This document shows, in pieces, positions 7,090 to 16,036 of a DNA stretch of 40,074 nt (position 1 is the stretch's first letter; each line of letters starts with the position of its first letter). The translations under genes and the position numbers were made by a program. A model generated the notes under the pieces. That model saw only the letters and a list, made by a program, of their open reading frames with translations, ran no database searches and was not told where the DNA came from. This DNA comes from Pseudomonadota bacterium (GTDB lineage: Bacteria > Pseudomonadota > Gammaproteobacteria > Burkholderiales > Burkholderiaceae_E), in the NCBI GenBank assembly GCA_023389055.1, contig JAEWFA010000056.1:1-40074 (forward strand). Reading direction: 5' to 3'.

Positions 7090-9296
7090 GGTCGTTCCCT
7101 GTCGTCGATGGCGACGATCGTCGTCTCGTCGGTGCGCGAGAACATGTCGACGACGCGGCAGTCGGCGCACATCTGCAGCCGACGCGTCGCCTCGCCTCCG
7201 AACATCGAGTGCCCGGCCAGCTTGCCCAGCATGTTCTCGATCATCTGGCGCGTGCCGAACGGCTTGCCGCACGAGATGCAGGCGAAAGGCTGCGCCTCGT
7301 TGAGAACGACTGGTGTTCGTGTCTCCTCACTGAACACATACCTCGGCTCCAGCGTTATCGCCTGTTCAGGACAGGTCTTCACGCACAGGCCGCACTGCAC
7401 GCAGTTGCGTTCGATGAAGCGCAATTGCGGCGAATCGGGGTTGTCCAACAATGCCGATTCGGGACAGGCACCTATGCACGCCAAACATAGCGTACATCTA
7501 TCCCTTTGCACTTTCAATGAACCGAACAGCGAGCCGGCCGGCAAAGCCACGGTTTCCGGAATGGCGCGACCTCGCGATGCCGCGCGCTCGACCAGATGGT
7601 CCAGCGCGAATTCGATCGAACGTCGCTTGTCCTCCGAAAGTCCGAAGGTCGCCGGCTGGTCGACACCCTGGGCCGCTTCCAGTTCGAAGAGCGCGTCGTC
7701 CCAGCCAGCGCGGCCGGCATCGACGACATGGAAATGCCGGCCGGCATACCCGAGCGCACCCACCAGCGTTTGCGCGACGGCGAACTGCGCGGTCGTCGCT
7801 TCGCGATACTGGGGCGCGATGTCGGGCGCAGCGAGCACGGCGACCTGGCTTGCGCCGTAGGCGAGCGCGGCCAGCGCAACGTCGATGCCCACGGATCCGA
7901 CGTGGCGCACCGAGACCGGAATCACGCGCGCAGGCAGCCCTCGCCCGGCCGGCACCGAGCGCGCCGGCCCGCGCGCGCCCTGCGGCGCCCGCGTCAGCGC
8001 CTGCAGCAGCGAGCGTCCCGCTTCCTCGTCGTGAAAGAGGATCAGCGCATCGCGTCCGCCACGTTCCCGATACGCGAGCAGGCCTCGGCGCACCGGCTCC
8101 ATCAGTCGCGCCGGCGTCGGGTACTGGTAGCTGATCGCGCCCGACGGGCACACCGTCGTGCAGCCGCCGCAGCCCATGCACAGATGCGGTTCGACCCGAA
8201 TCTTGTCACCGGCCGATTCGATCGCGCGCGTCGAGCACACGTCGATGCACGCGGTGCATCCCGTGATCTGGTTGCGTCCGTGCGCGCACAGTTTCTCGCG
8301 GTAGTGGAAGTACTTCGGCTTCTCGAACTCGCCGACCATCGCGACCATCTCGAGCGCCATCTGCGAGCGCTGCTTCTCGCTGCGCCCGGCGTGGAAATAG
8401 CCCTGCGGCGGTTGATGGCTCTCGAACATCGGCGTACCCAGCCGCGTGACCGAGCAGCTCCTACAGGTTTCGCCGAGCGGCTGCAGGCGGCAGTCGAACA
8501 TCGAATCCGCGCGCAGATCGAAGACGAGGTCGAAGCGCTCGCTGCGCTCGCGCTCGCTGCGCGAGAAGTCGATCGCGCCGATCGCACCGCACGCAGCGAC
8601 GCAGGCGCGGTGCGACTTGCACAGCGTCGTGTCGACCTGCAGGTCGGACCCGATCGCCGATTCCGGGCACGCCGTGACGCAGGCGCCGCACCGTACGCAA
8701 GCATCGAGATCGATCGGGTTGTCCTGCGTCCAGCGCGCCTCGAAGTCGCCGAGCCAACCTTCGACCGACACGAGCGTTCCCGACAGCACAGGGAACGCGC
8801 GGCCCGTCGGCAGCGACACCGCGCGCGAGTCGGTCATCAGCACGGTGGGACTCAGGTGCGAAGCGAGACGGCCGGCCCATTCGATCGCATCGCGCCCGGG
8901 CCCGACGACGAGCACGCGCCCTCCGGATCGATACTCGACCGCGGGCACCGGATCGATCCCCGCGCCCGCGGCGATCGCGACCAGCGCAGCGATCTTCGGA
9001 CCTGCGTCGGCGCGCTGCTCGCCCCAGCCCGCCGTCTCCCGCACGTTGACGAAGCGCACCGGCGCGACGGCCTGTTTCGCCGTCGCCAGCTCCGCGAACA
9101 ACGCCGACTCCTGCGTGCATGCCACGACGACGTCGTCGGTGCCGCCGAGCGCGTCGGTGAATCGCGAGACCTCGCGCCGGCACAGCTCGCGCGCCGCAGG
9201 CAGCACCTCGACCTCGCCGGGCAGGCCCGCCGCGAGCCGCGCGCTCGCGAGGTCGATCGTTCCATTGCAACTGCAGACGAGGACCTTGGTTTTCAC
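7086..9296 (-). CDS. Large multi-cluster 4Fe-4S protein of the FDH operon
   Basis: The 736-residue protein starts at a GTG with GGAG upstream. Residues 1-190 open with KVLVCSCNGTIDL and include VLVVGPGRDAIEWAGRLASH, which looks like a dinucleotide-binding-type loop. Ferredoxin motifs follow: CVRCGACVTACPESAIG; a degenerate CKSHRACVAACGAIG; CRSC; GCTACIDVCSTRAIES; CMGCGGCTTVCPSGAIS; and near the C-terminus CTLCLACIGACPESALL and CVQCGLCVKTCPEQAIT. The tail has two more Cys pairs (CISCGKPFG, CADC). The region between the middle and last ferredoxin motifs has no cysteines and resembles an alpha/beta domain. It is probably soluble and cytoplasmic, serving electron transfer or assembly for formate dehydrogenase; its partner is unknown. 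It overlaps both neighbours by 4 bases. Confidence 0.88.
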   Translation of the reverse strand: MKTKVLVCSCNGTIDLASARLAAGLPGEVEVLPAARELCRREVSRFTDALGGTDDVVVACTQESALFAELATAKQAVAPVRFVNVRETAGWGEQRADAGPKIAALVAIAAGAGIDPVPAVEYRSGGRVLVVGPGRDAIEWAGRLASHLSPTVLMTDSRAVSLPTGRAFPVLSGTLVSVEGWLGDFEARWTQDNPIDLDACVRCGACVTACPESAIGSDLQVDTTLCKSHRACVAACGAIGAIDFSRSERERSERFDLVFDLRADSMFDCRLQPLGETCRSCSVTRLGTPMFESHQPPQGYFHAGRSEKQRSQMALEMVAMVGEFEKPKYFHYREKLCAHGRNQITGCTACIDVCSTRAIESAGDKIRVEPHLCMGCGGCTTVCPSGAISYQYPTPARLMEPVRRGLLAYRERGGRDALILFHDEEAGRSLLQALTRAPQGARGPARSVPAGRGLPARVIPVSVRHVGSVGIDVALAALAYGASQVAVLAAPDIAPQYREATTAQFAVAQTLVGALGYAGRHFHVVDAGRAGWDDALFELEAAQGVDQPATFGLSEDKRRSIEFALDHLVERAASRGRAIPETVALPAGSLFGSLKVQRDRCTLCLACIGACPESALLDNPDSPQLRFIERNCVQCGLCVKTCPEQAITLEPRYVFSEETRTPVVLNEAQPFACISCGKPFGTRQMIENMLGKLAGHSMFGGEATRRLQMCADCRVVDMFSRTDETTIVAIDDRERP

Positions 9297-9982
9297 CCTT
9301 GCGTCTCCTGGGGTTTCGTGTTCTCTGTGATCGCGCCGTCGCCCGCACCGGCGGCATCGGCGGCATCGGCCGGACCGGTTGCTTCGGCCACATCGGCGGC
9401 GTTGCCGCTCGCGCTGTCGGCAGCCTGCGGAGCCGATAACGCTTCGCGAACCTCTCCCGCCGACGGGACGCTCGCGTCGAGCGGCTCCTGCACGTCGCGG
9501 CGTTCGATCTCTTCGTCCGACAGCCCGATCGTGTGCAGCTGCTTCAGCCTGGCGAGCATCGACGACGGAATCGGGTCGGCCTGCGTGTAATCGTCGATAT
9601 AGACGTCCAGGCCGTCCATTACGTTGTAACGCGGATCGCGGAACAACTGCGCGAGCGCGGCGTTGCGCGTGGCCCCGTCGACCCCGGGCTGCATGAACGC
9701 ACGGAAGTCGGACTCGGGGGTCAGCGATTCGATCGGCGGCAATTCCGGCGTCGTCGCCTGCTTGGTCGACTGCGGCGGCGCCGCGTCGGGCGCCGTCGTT
9801 TCAGGCGACCGTGCGGACGCCGTCGGCGCGGACGCGGGCGGCGAAGCCTCGTCGCGCAGCTGCTGCCCGGCCCCTGCGTCGTCGGGTGCCGACGCTCGCG
9901 AGGGCTCGGGCTCGGCGCTCTCTTCGCCCCTGCGACTGTCGTGCTTGCGGCGTGACCAGCGAGAAAGGAATCGTTCGTTCAT
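9293..9982 (-). CDS. DUF3306 domain protein
   Basis: The protein has 229 residues from MNERFLSRWSRRK, the family's characteristic N-terminus. A Pro/Ala/Ser-rich linker follows, then a conserved core containing LTPESDFRAFMQPGV and LAQLFRDPRYNVMDGLDVYIDDY, and an acidic Ala-rich tail. The family is found with FDH3 operons; its function is unknown. The ATG at 9982 is preferred on family grounds, but a GTG at 9997, just after the upstream stop, would add five residues. Its stop overlaps the start of the ferredoxin gene (GTGA). Confidence 0.87.
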   Translation of the reverse strand: MNERFLSRWSRRKHDSRRGEESAEPEPSRASAPDDAGAGQQLRDEASPPASAPTASARSPETTAPDAAPPQSTKQATTPELPPIESLTPESDFRAFMQPGVDGATRNAALAQLFRDPRYNVMDGLDVYIDDYTQADPIPSSMLARLKQLHTIGLSDEEIERRDVQEPLDASVPSAGEVREALSAPQAADSASGNAADVAEATGPADAADAAGAGDGAITENTKPQETQG

Positions 9983-10000
9983 CTCACGTTTCCGCACCGC

Positions 10001-10603
10001 TCATCGATGGTCGTCGCGCGCGTCGGTAGGGCGCGGCGCTGCCCGCTCGCCGGGATCGCCCTGCTGCGGAGACATCGCCGCCCGCTCGCGTCGGGTCATC
10101 TCGCCGAACTGGTCGCGCGGCAGGAAAGACGGCCTTGCAGATTTGTGCTTCTTCTTCGTCGGCTCCGCGACGTAATGCAGGCTGACGTACTCGGCGACCC
10201 ACGAAGCCATCGGGCCGGGCATCGGCACCCGGTCCACGCGAGCGCCGCCGTCCATCCACCGGCCGGCTTCGTTGTAGCTCGCGGTGACGGCGAGCGCGCG
10301 CGGCGGCGTCGCGTCGTCGTCGACGACGACCCCCGTGTCGTCCTCGCGCAGGCGCCACTGCACGAACAGCGACGGCTCGTCGGTCGTCAGGTTCAGGTAG
10401 TACCCCTCGCACTCGTCGAGGTGCAAGTGAACCGCCAGTTCGCCGTCAGCATCGGCCGGCTCGACGGCAGTCGGCCGCCAGATGCGCGGTTGCAGCCAGT
10501 GGCCCGTTTCATGGCATTCGAAGCGCACTCGCACCGCGACGGGATCGACCTCGAGCAACGGTTCGGCGCCTTCGGGAGGACGATACTCACGATCTGTCAA
10601 CAC
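10001..10603 (-). CDS. DUF3305 domain protein, first gene of the FDH operon
   Basis: The protein has 200 residues. The family signature near its C-terminal third is RVPMPGPMASWVAEYVSLHY; the N-terminal half looks beta-rich (VRVRFECHETGHWLQPRIW). The Lys/Arg-rich tail (KKKHKSARPSFLPRDQFGEM) is typical of the group. Function is unknown; it occurs with DUF3306 in formate dehydrogenase operons and may take part in maturation. The start at 10603 is GTG (GTG TTG ACA) with GGAG three bases upstream; the adjacent TTG at 10600 has better spacing. Confidence 0.85.
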   Translation of the reverse strand: MLTDREYRPPEGAEPLLEVDPVAVRVRFECHETGHWLQPRIWRPTAVEPADADGELAVHLHLDECEGYYLNLTTDEPSLFVQWRLREDDTGVVVDDDATPPRALAVTASYNEAGRWMDGGARVDRVPMPGPMASWVAEYVSLHYVAEPTKKKHKSARPSFLPRDQFGEMTRRERAAMSPQQGDPGERAAPRPTDARDDHR

Positions 10604-10635
10604 GTTCTCCGCGTTTTTTTGCGCGCATTGCTACC
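10604..10635. promoter_or_regulatory. Very short divergent intergenic region, fdh operon / moaA
   Basis: Only 32 bases separate the two divergent starts (56 if moaA begins at its second ATG, 10660). The stretch carries a run of seven T's (10614-10620). I cannot identify convincing -35/-10 pairs inside it. Promoters for both operons must therefore extend into the 5' coding sequence of the opposite gene. Confidence 0.4.
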
Positions 10636-11760
<1,125 letters not shown>

Positions 11761-11763
11761 CAC

Positions 11764-12639
11764 GTGTCGCTCGTCCTCAGCTCCTGCGCCCGTCCGGCCA
11801 CCTACGAGGTCGACGCGATCAACGAGCGCGGCGAGACCGTGCCGACCGCGATCGCCGGCGAGCACCCGCTCACGCTGTATCTCGACAAGCGCGAGCTCGT
11901 CACGTTGATGACGCTGGGCGCGGCCCCCGAGCACCTCGCGCTCGGCTACCTGCGCAACCAGCGCCTGGTCGAATCGCTCGACGAGCTCGCCGCGGTGCAG
12001 GTCGACTGGGAGACCAACTCGGTGGCGGTCACGTCGGCCTCGCTCGCCTCGCGAGGCATTTCCGTCTGGGACGACGAAGCGCAGGCCAACGCGCTCGGCG
12101 CGCGCCTGGCGCGACGCACCGTCACCACCGGCTGCGGCCAGGGCACCGTCTTCGGCGACCTGATGGACGAGATCGACCGCATCGAGTTGCCCGAGCACGC
12201 CCGGCTCACCGAGGAAGTGCTCTACGCGGTAACCGACCGCGTACGTCGACACGAATCGATCTACAAGGTTGCCGGTGCGGTACACGGTTGCGCGCTGTGC
12301 GCCAACGTGGGCGACGAGCGCGGCGAGATCCTGCGCTTCGTCGAGGACGTCGGTCGGCACAATGCCATCGACGCGATCGCCGGCTGGATGTGGGTCGAGT
12401 CGGTGAGCGCGGCAGACAAGATCTTCTACACCACCGGACGCCTCACTTCGGAGATGGTGATCAAGTGCGCGCAGATGGGGATCCCGTTCCTGCTGTCGCG
12501 CTCGGGCCTCACGCAGATGGGCTTCGAGATCGCCGGGCGCGTCGGCTTGACGATGATCGGGCGCTGCCAGGGCAAGCACTACCTGCTGTTCACCGGCACC
12601 GAGCGCTTCGTGCGCCAGCCGGTGCGCGCCTGGGCCTGA
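11764..12639 (+). CDS. fdhD: Formate dehydrogenase sulfurtransferase FdhD
   Basis: FdhD carries sulfur from IscS to the Mo-bisMGD cofactor, a step required for formate dehydrogenase activity. The 291-residue protein has the family landmarks HPLTLYLDKRELVTLMTLG, TTGCGQGTVFGD, FVEDVGRHNAIDAIAGW and TTGRLTSEMVIKCAQMGIP. The sulfur-loop motif, CxxC in E. coli FdhD, is here C124-G-Q-G127, so the second cysteine is missing. A separate Cys pair lies at HGCALC. It starts with GTG 3 bases after the moaA stop and is probably co-transcribed; GGCGGA inside the moaA end may be its ribosome site. Confidence 0.93.
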   Translation: MSLVLSSCARPATYEVDAINERGETVPTAIAGEHPLTLYLDKRELVTLMTLGAAPEHLALGYLRNQRLVESLDELAAVQVDWETNSVAVTSASLASRGISVWDDEAQANALGARLARRTVTTGCGQGTVFGDLMDEIDRIELPEHARLTEEVLYAVTDRVRRHESIYKVAGAVHGCALCANVGDERGEILRFVEDVGRHNAIDAIAGWMWVESVSAADKIFYTTGRLTSEMVIKCAQMGIPFLLSRSGLTQMGFEIAGRVGLTMIGRCQGKHYLLFTGTERFVRQPVRAWA

Positions 12640-12693
12640 GCGGGTGCCGGCGACGGTGAATCGCCGCCCCGGCGCGAACCGGTGCAGGCGGCC

Positions 12694-13308
12694 ATGACGA
12701 TCGGCCGCGACGACGTTACCGGCATCGTGCTGGCCGGCGGGCTCGGGCGCCGCATGAGCGACGATGGAAGCGGCGTCGACAAGGGACTGCAGCCCTTCCG
12801 CGGGCGGCCGATGATCGCGCATGCGCTCGAGCGCTTCGCTCCGCAGGTCGGCACGGTGATCATCAACGCCAACCGCAACCTCGATCGCTACGGCGCCTTC
12901 GGCTGGCCGGTGGCGCCCGATGCCGTCGAAGGCTTCGCCGGGCCGCTGGCCGGGCTGCACGCCGGAATGTCGCAGGCGCGAACCGAATGGGTCGCGACGG
13001 TGCCGTGCGACTCGCCGTTTCTGCCGCTGGACCTGGTCGCGCGCCTGGCCGCGGCGATCGACGCCTCCGGGGCCGACGACGCACGCGCGCAACTCGCCGT
13101 GGCTCGCACCGGCACGCAGCCGCATCCGGTTTTCGCACTCGTCGAGCGAGCGCTGCTCGCCGACCTGGAGCGCTTCCTGCACGCAGGCCGGCGCAAGATC
13201 GACGCGTGGTACGCGCCGCTGCGCGTCGTCGAGGTCGGCTTCGACGACGAGACGGCGTTCCGCAACCTGAACACGATGCAGGAACTGAAGGAAGAGGAGC
13301 GTCGATGA
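12694..13308 (+). CDS. mobA: Molybdenum cofactor guanylyltransferase MobA
   Basis: MobA attaches GMP from GTP to molybdopterin, giving the guanine dinucleotide form used by formate dehydrogenase. The product is 204 residues from ATG 12694, or 208 from an in-frame GTG at 12682. The nucleotide-binding signature LAGGLGRRM is followed by DKGLQPFRGRPMI. The GPLAGLHAGM and CDSPFLPLDL motifs match the GTP and Mg sites of the family. The C-terminus ends in EEERR, whose codons carry a strong ribosome site (GAGGAGC) for the next reading frame. Length is normal for MobA. Confidence 0.94.
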   Translation: MTIGRDDVTGIVLAGGLGRRMSDDGSGVDKGLQPFRGRPMIAHALERFAPQVGTVIINANRNLDRYGAFGWPVAPDAVEGFAGPLAGLHAGMSQARTEWVATVPCDSPFLPLDLVARLAAAIDASGADDARAQLAVARTGTQPHPVFALVERALLADLERFLHAGRRKIDAWYAPLRVVEVGFDDETAFRNLNTMQELKEEERR

Positions 13309-13334
13309 CAGCTCGCCCGAGGCGATCGCGATGA
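13305..13334 (+). other. Nine-codon mini-ORF bridging mobA and moeA
   Basis: ATG at 13305 overlaps the mobA stop (ATGA) and opens a 9-codon frame, MTARPRRSR. Its stop (13332-13334) overlaps the moeA start (ATGA again). AGGAG sits 5 bases before the mini-ORF start, a better site than the GAGG before moeA. This looks like a stop-start relay carrying ribosomes from mobA to moeA. The peptide itself need not have a function. Confidence 0.5.
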
Positions 13335-14617
13335 CGGCCACCGGAGCGCCCGCGCGAACGCTCGCCGACACCGCGCGCGGCATCCTCGACGCCGATCCGC
13401 GCACCTACCTCCCCGTCGAGCGGGCGCGCGAAATCATCTCCGGCTGCGTCGAAACGGTAGCCCTCGTCGAACGGGTGGCGATCCGCAGCGCGCTCGATCG
13501 CGTTCTCGCGCACGACGTGGTCTCGACGATCGACGTGCCGCCGCACGACAACTCGGCAATGGACGGTTATGCGGTGCGAGGCGCCGACCTCGCCGAGAAC
13601 GCCGACACCCGGTTGCGTGTCGCCGGCACCGCTTTCGCCGGTCGCGCCTTCGACGGCAAAGTGGCCCCCGGCGAGGCGCTGCGCGTGATGACGGGGGCTT
13701 CGCTGCCCGCAGGGCTGGACACCGTCGTCATCCAGGAGGTCGTTCGTGCCGAGGGCGACATCGTCGTCGTGCCGCCCGGGCAGGAGCGCGGCCAGCACCG
13801 ACGTCTGCGCGGCGAGGACCTGCGCGTGGGCGAACCGGCGCTCGCCGCGGGCAAGCGACTCACGCCTGCCGACATCGGCATGCTCGCATCGCTCGGCGTC
13901 GCCGAGGTCGGCGTGCGGCGCAGGCTGCGCGTGGCGTTCTTCTCCACCGGCGACGAACTGCGCTCGATCGGCGAAACGCTCGCCCCCGGACAGATCTACG
14001 ACAGCAACCGCTACACGATCTGGTCGATGCTCGCGCGACTCGGCGTGGAGATCGTCGACCTGGGAGTCGTGCGCGATTCGCCCGAAGCGCTCGAGCGCGC
14101 GATGCGAATCGCGGCTGCGGAAGCCGATGCGATCGTTTCCTCGGGCGGCGTCTCGGTGGGCGAAGCCGACTTCACGCGAGAGGTGATGGCACGCCTGGGC
14201 GACGTCGCGTTCTGGCGCATCGCCATCCGCCCGGGCCGGCCGATGGCCTTCGGTCGCGTAGGTCGAGCGTGCTACTTCGGGCTGCCCGGCAATCCGGTGG
14301 CGGTGATGATCACGTTCTACTTCATCGTGCGCGATGCGCTGCTGCAGATGATGGGCGCCACGCCGCAGCCGCTGCCCTGGGTGCGCGCGCGCTCGCTGGA
14401 GCCGATGCGCAAGCGCGCCGGGCGCACCGAGTACCAGCGAGCGAAACTCGCGCTCGGCGCCGACGGGCGCATGGAAGTGCGCACGATGGGCAACCAGGGC
14501 TCGGGCGTGCTGCGCTCGATGTCCGACGCGAACTGTGTCGTGGTGCTACACCACGACCAGGGATCGGTCGCGATCGGCGACGAGGTGGACTGCGTGGCCT
14601 TCGAAGGGCTGCTATAG
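13331..14617 (+). CDS. moeA: Molybdopterin molybdotransferase MoeA
   Basis: MoeA inserts molybdate into adenylylated molybdopterin, making active Mo cofactor. The 428-residue length fits the family. Visible motifs are DVPPHDNSAMDGYAVR (N-terminal), VMTGASLPAGLDTVV, FFSTGDEL, IVSSGGVSVGEADF (active-site loop) and GLPGNPVAVM. It is the last gene of the moaA-fdhD-mobA-moeA run. Its stop overlaps, tail to tail, the stop of the minus-strand rraA-like gene within the palindrome CTATAG (14612-14617). Confidence 0.96.
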   Translation: MTATGAPARTLADTARGILDADPRTYLPVERAREIISGCVETVALVERVAIRSALDRVLAHDVVSTIDVPPHDNSAMDGYAVRGADLAENADTRLRVAGTAFAGRAFDGKVAPGEALRVMTGASLPAGLDTVVIQEVVRAEGDIVVVPPGQERGQHRRLRGEDLRVGEPALAAGKRLTPADIGMLASLGVAEVGVRRRLRVAFFSTGDELRSIGETLAPGQIYDSNRYTIWSMLARLGVEIVDLGVVRDSPEALERAMRIAAAEADAIVSSGGVSVGEADFTREVMARLGDVAFWRIAIRPGRPMAFGRVGRACYFGLPGNPVAVMITFYFIVRDALLQMMGATPQPLPWVRARSLEPMRKRAGRTEYQRAKLALGADGRMEVRTMGNQGSGVLRSMSDANCVVVLHHDQGSVAIGDEVDCVAFEGLL

Positions 14618-15127
14618 CAGCGCGATCGAACTGACGAGTATTCCGTCCTCGTCGACGTAGCACCATTGGCCGGGGACGACGCGCACGCCGCATACGCGCA
14701 CCGTCTCGCCGATGGCGCCCCCGCCGCGCTTTTCACTGCGCCGGGGGTGAGCCGCGAGCGCGCGAACGCCGAGGTCGCAGGCATCGATCTCGGCCGTATC
14801 GCGCACGCAGCCGTCGACGATCACGCCGACCCAACCGTTGCGCTGCGCGAGTTGCGCGAGGTTGCCCCCCAGCAGCGCGCAACGCAGGCTGGCACCGCCG
14901 TCGATGACGAGTACGCGGCCGTTGCCCGGTTGTTCGAGCGCGCTGCGAACCGCGGAGTTGTCCTCGAAGCAGCGCACCGTCTCGATCGCACCGGCGAATC
15001 GCACGTTGCGCCCGTACGCGCGAAACACCGGCGCCAGCACGTGCAGTTCCCCCGCAGCCAGGTGCGATTCGTTCGCGTCGCACAGGTCGGCGGTGGCGAA
15101 CGACACGGGGACCTTCGAGACTGTCAT
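14612..15127 (-). CDS. RraA-like protein / HMG-CHA class II pyruvate aldolase
   Basis: The 171-residue protein belongs to the RraA fold, which contains both inhibitors of RNase E and metal-dependent aldolases for 4-hydroxy-4-methyl-2-oxoglutarate. The aldolase signature G-x20-R-D-x2-E/D is present as G88, R109, D110 and E113 (GCVRDTAEI). This points to an enzyme able to act as aldolase or oxaloacetate decarboxylase, rather than a pure regulator. RraA-type regulation of the RNase E encoded at the window start cannot be excluded. The start ATG is at 15127; the gene converges on moeA with a 6-base overlap. Confidence 0.88.
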   Translation of the reverse strand: MTVSKVPVSFATADLCDANESHLAAGELHVLAPVFRAYGRNVRFAGAIETVRCFEDNSAVRSALEQPGNGRVLVIDGGASLRCALLGGNLAQLAQRNGWVGVIVDGCVRDTAEIDACDLGVRALAAHPRRSEKRGGGAIGETVRVCGVRVVPGQWCYVDEDGILVSSIALL

Positions 15128-15141
15128 CGCGCGATGTCGGC

Positions 15142-15510
15142 TCAGCGGCGGTTGCTTACCGTACCCGGCAGGCTGGCGTAGTACGCGGCGACGTTGCGGA
15201 TGTCGGCGCGCGACAGCGGCTTGGCCTGCGCACCCATGATCGGGTTCTTGCGGCGATCGTGCTTGTAGTCGAGCAGCGAATGCTCGAGGTAGTCCTGGTA
15301 CTGACCGGCGAGCTTCGGATACGACGGATCGATCGGCGTGTTGCCGTCCTTGCCGTGGCAGGCTGCGCAGACTTCGTCGGCCTTCTGGCGACCGGCGTCG
15401 ATGTTCTGCGCCTGCGCGGGCAGCGAGAAGGCCGCAGCGGCGGCAAGCGCGCCGGCCAGCGGGAGAAGACGCGGACTCATCCGCGAGAGCGTGGATGCGC
15501 GCATGTTCAT
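15142..15510 (-). CDS. Periplasmic c-type cytochrome, single haem (second of a pair)
   Basis: The 122-residue precursor has a signal peptide cleaved after an AQA-like site (SLPAQAQ). The haem-binding motif is CAACH (residues 48-52), and a likely axial Met lies in NPIMGAQAKPLS. This is a class I cytochrome of the c4/c553 kind, carrying electrons in the periplasm. The ATG at 15510 overlaps the stop of the upstream cytochrome gene (ATGA). Shorter starts exist at 15504 and 15480; the last still leaves a full signal peptide. Confidence 0.9.
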   Translation of the reverse strand: MNMRASTLSRMSPRLLPLAGALAAAAAFSLPAQAQNIDAGRQKADEVCAACHGKDGNTPIDPSYPKLAGQYQDYLEHSLLDYKHDRRKNPIMGAQAKPLSRADIRNVAAYYASLPGTVSNRR

Positions 15511-15863
15511 TTCGATCCGTAATAGGCGGCGAGATCGGCGATGTCGCGATCGCTCAGCCCCTCGGCCACCGCCGTCATCGTCGGATGATTGCGAGCGCCG
15601 CTGCGGTACTCGCGCAACGCCGATTCGATGTAGCGCGTGTTCTGCCCGACGATGCGCGGCACGTGGTAGACGCTCGGGAACGACGACTTGTACCCGGGGA
15701 TCTCGTGGCAGCCGATGCACATCGAGTTCTTCGCGCGACCTGCCTCGGCATCTCCCTGCGCCGCCTGCTGGTCCGGGCCCGATGCTGCACCCTGCGCGAC
15801 AGCCAGGCATGGCAGCAGCATCGCCGCCGCGAATCCGGCGGCAATCAACCTCGTGTTCGTCAT
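15507..15863 (-). CDS. Periplasmic c-type cytochrome, single haem (first of a pair)
   Basis: The 118-residue precursor has a signal peptide (MTNTRLIAAGFAAAMLLPCL, cleaved near AVAQ). The haem site is CIGCH, and a likely axial Met occurs in NHPTMTAVAEGLS. It and the following cytochrome share an order of motifs: CxxCH, an aromatic-rich middle, NP/NHP-x-M, LSxxDI, AAYY. They look like the two halves of a dihaem cytochrome c4 kept as separate genes. A -35/-10 pair lies upstream. Confidence 0.9.
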   Translation of the reverse strand: MTNTRLIAAGFAAAMLLPCLAVAQGAASGPDQQAAQGDAEAGRAKNSMCIGCHEIPGYKSSFPSVYHVPRIVGQNTRYIESALREYRSGARNHPTMTAVAEGLSDRDIADLAAYYGSK

Positions 15864-15920
15864 GGGTCTCCGGCCGTGGCGCCGGGCGGCGCGGGCCTTT
15901 GTAATGTTTGGGGTGCCGGG

Positions 15921-15950
15921 ATTCTAGCGGAGTCGCTTCGAGCCAGTCCA
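15921..15950 (-). promoter_or_regulatory. Predicted promoter of the cytochrome pair
   Basis: Read on the minus strand, TGGACT (15950-15945) and TAGAAT (15926-15921) are separated by 18 bases and match the sigma-70 consensus at 4/6 and 5/6. Transcription would begin about 50 bases before the cytochrome ATG. No test of background frequency was made. Confidence 0.45.
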
Positions 15951-15978
15951 GCGGCCCGGTCGTCAAGAGGCGTTCCCG

Positions 15979-15984
15979 TATACT
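15979..15984 (+). promoter_or_regulatory. Candidate -10 element for the moxR gene
   Basis: TATACT (15979-15984) matches the -10 consensus at 5/6 and lies about 50 bases before the moxR ATG. I could not find a good -35 at the usual 16-18 base spacing, so an activator may be needed, or the call may be wrong. Confidence 0.3.
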
Positions 15985-16036
15985 CGTAAACCCCTCTCGA
16001 CGGGTCGTTCCGCACGACCTCAATTCCCCGAAAATC

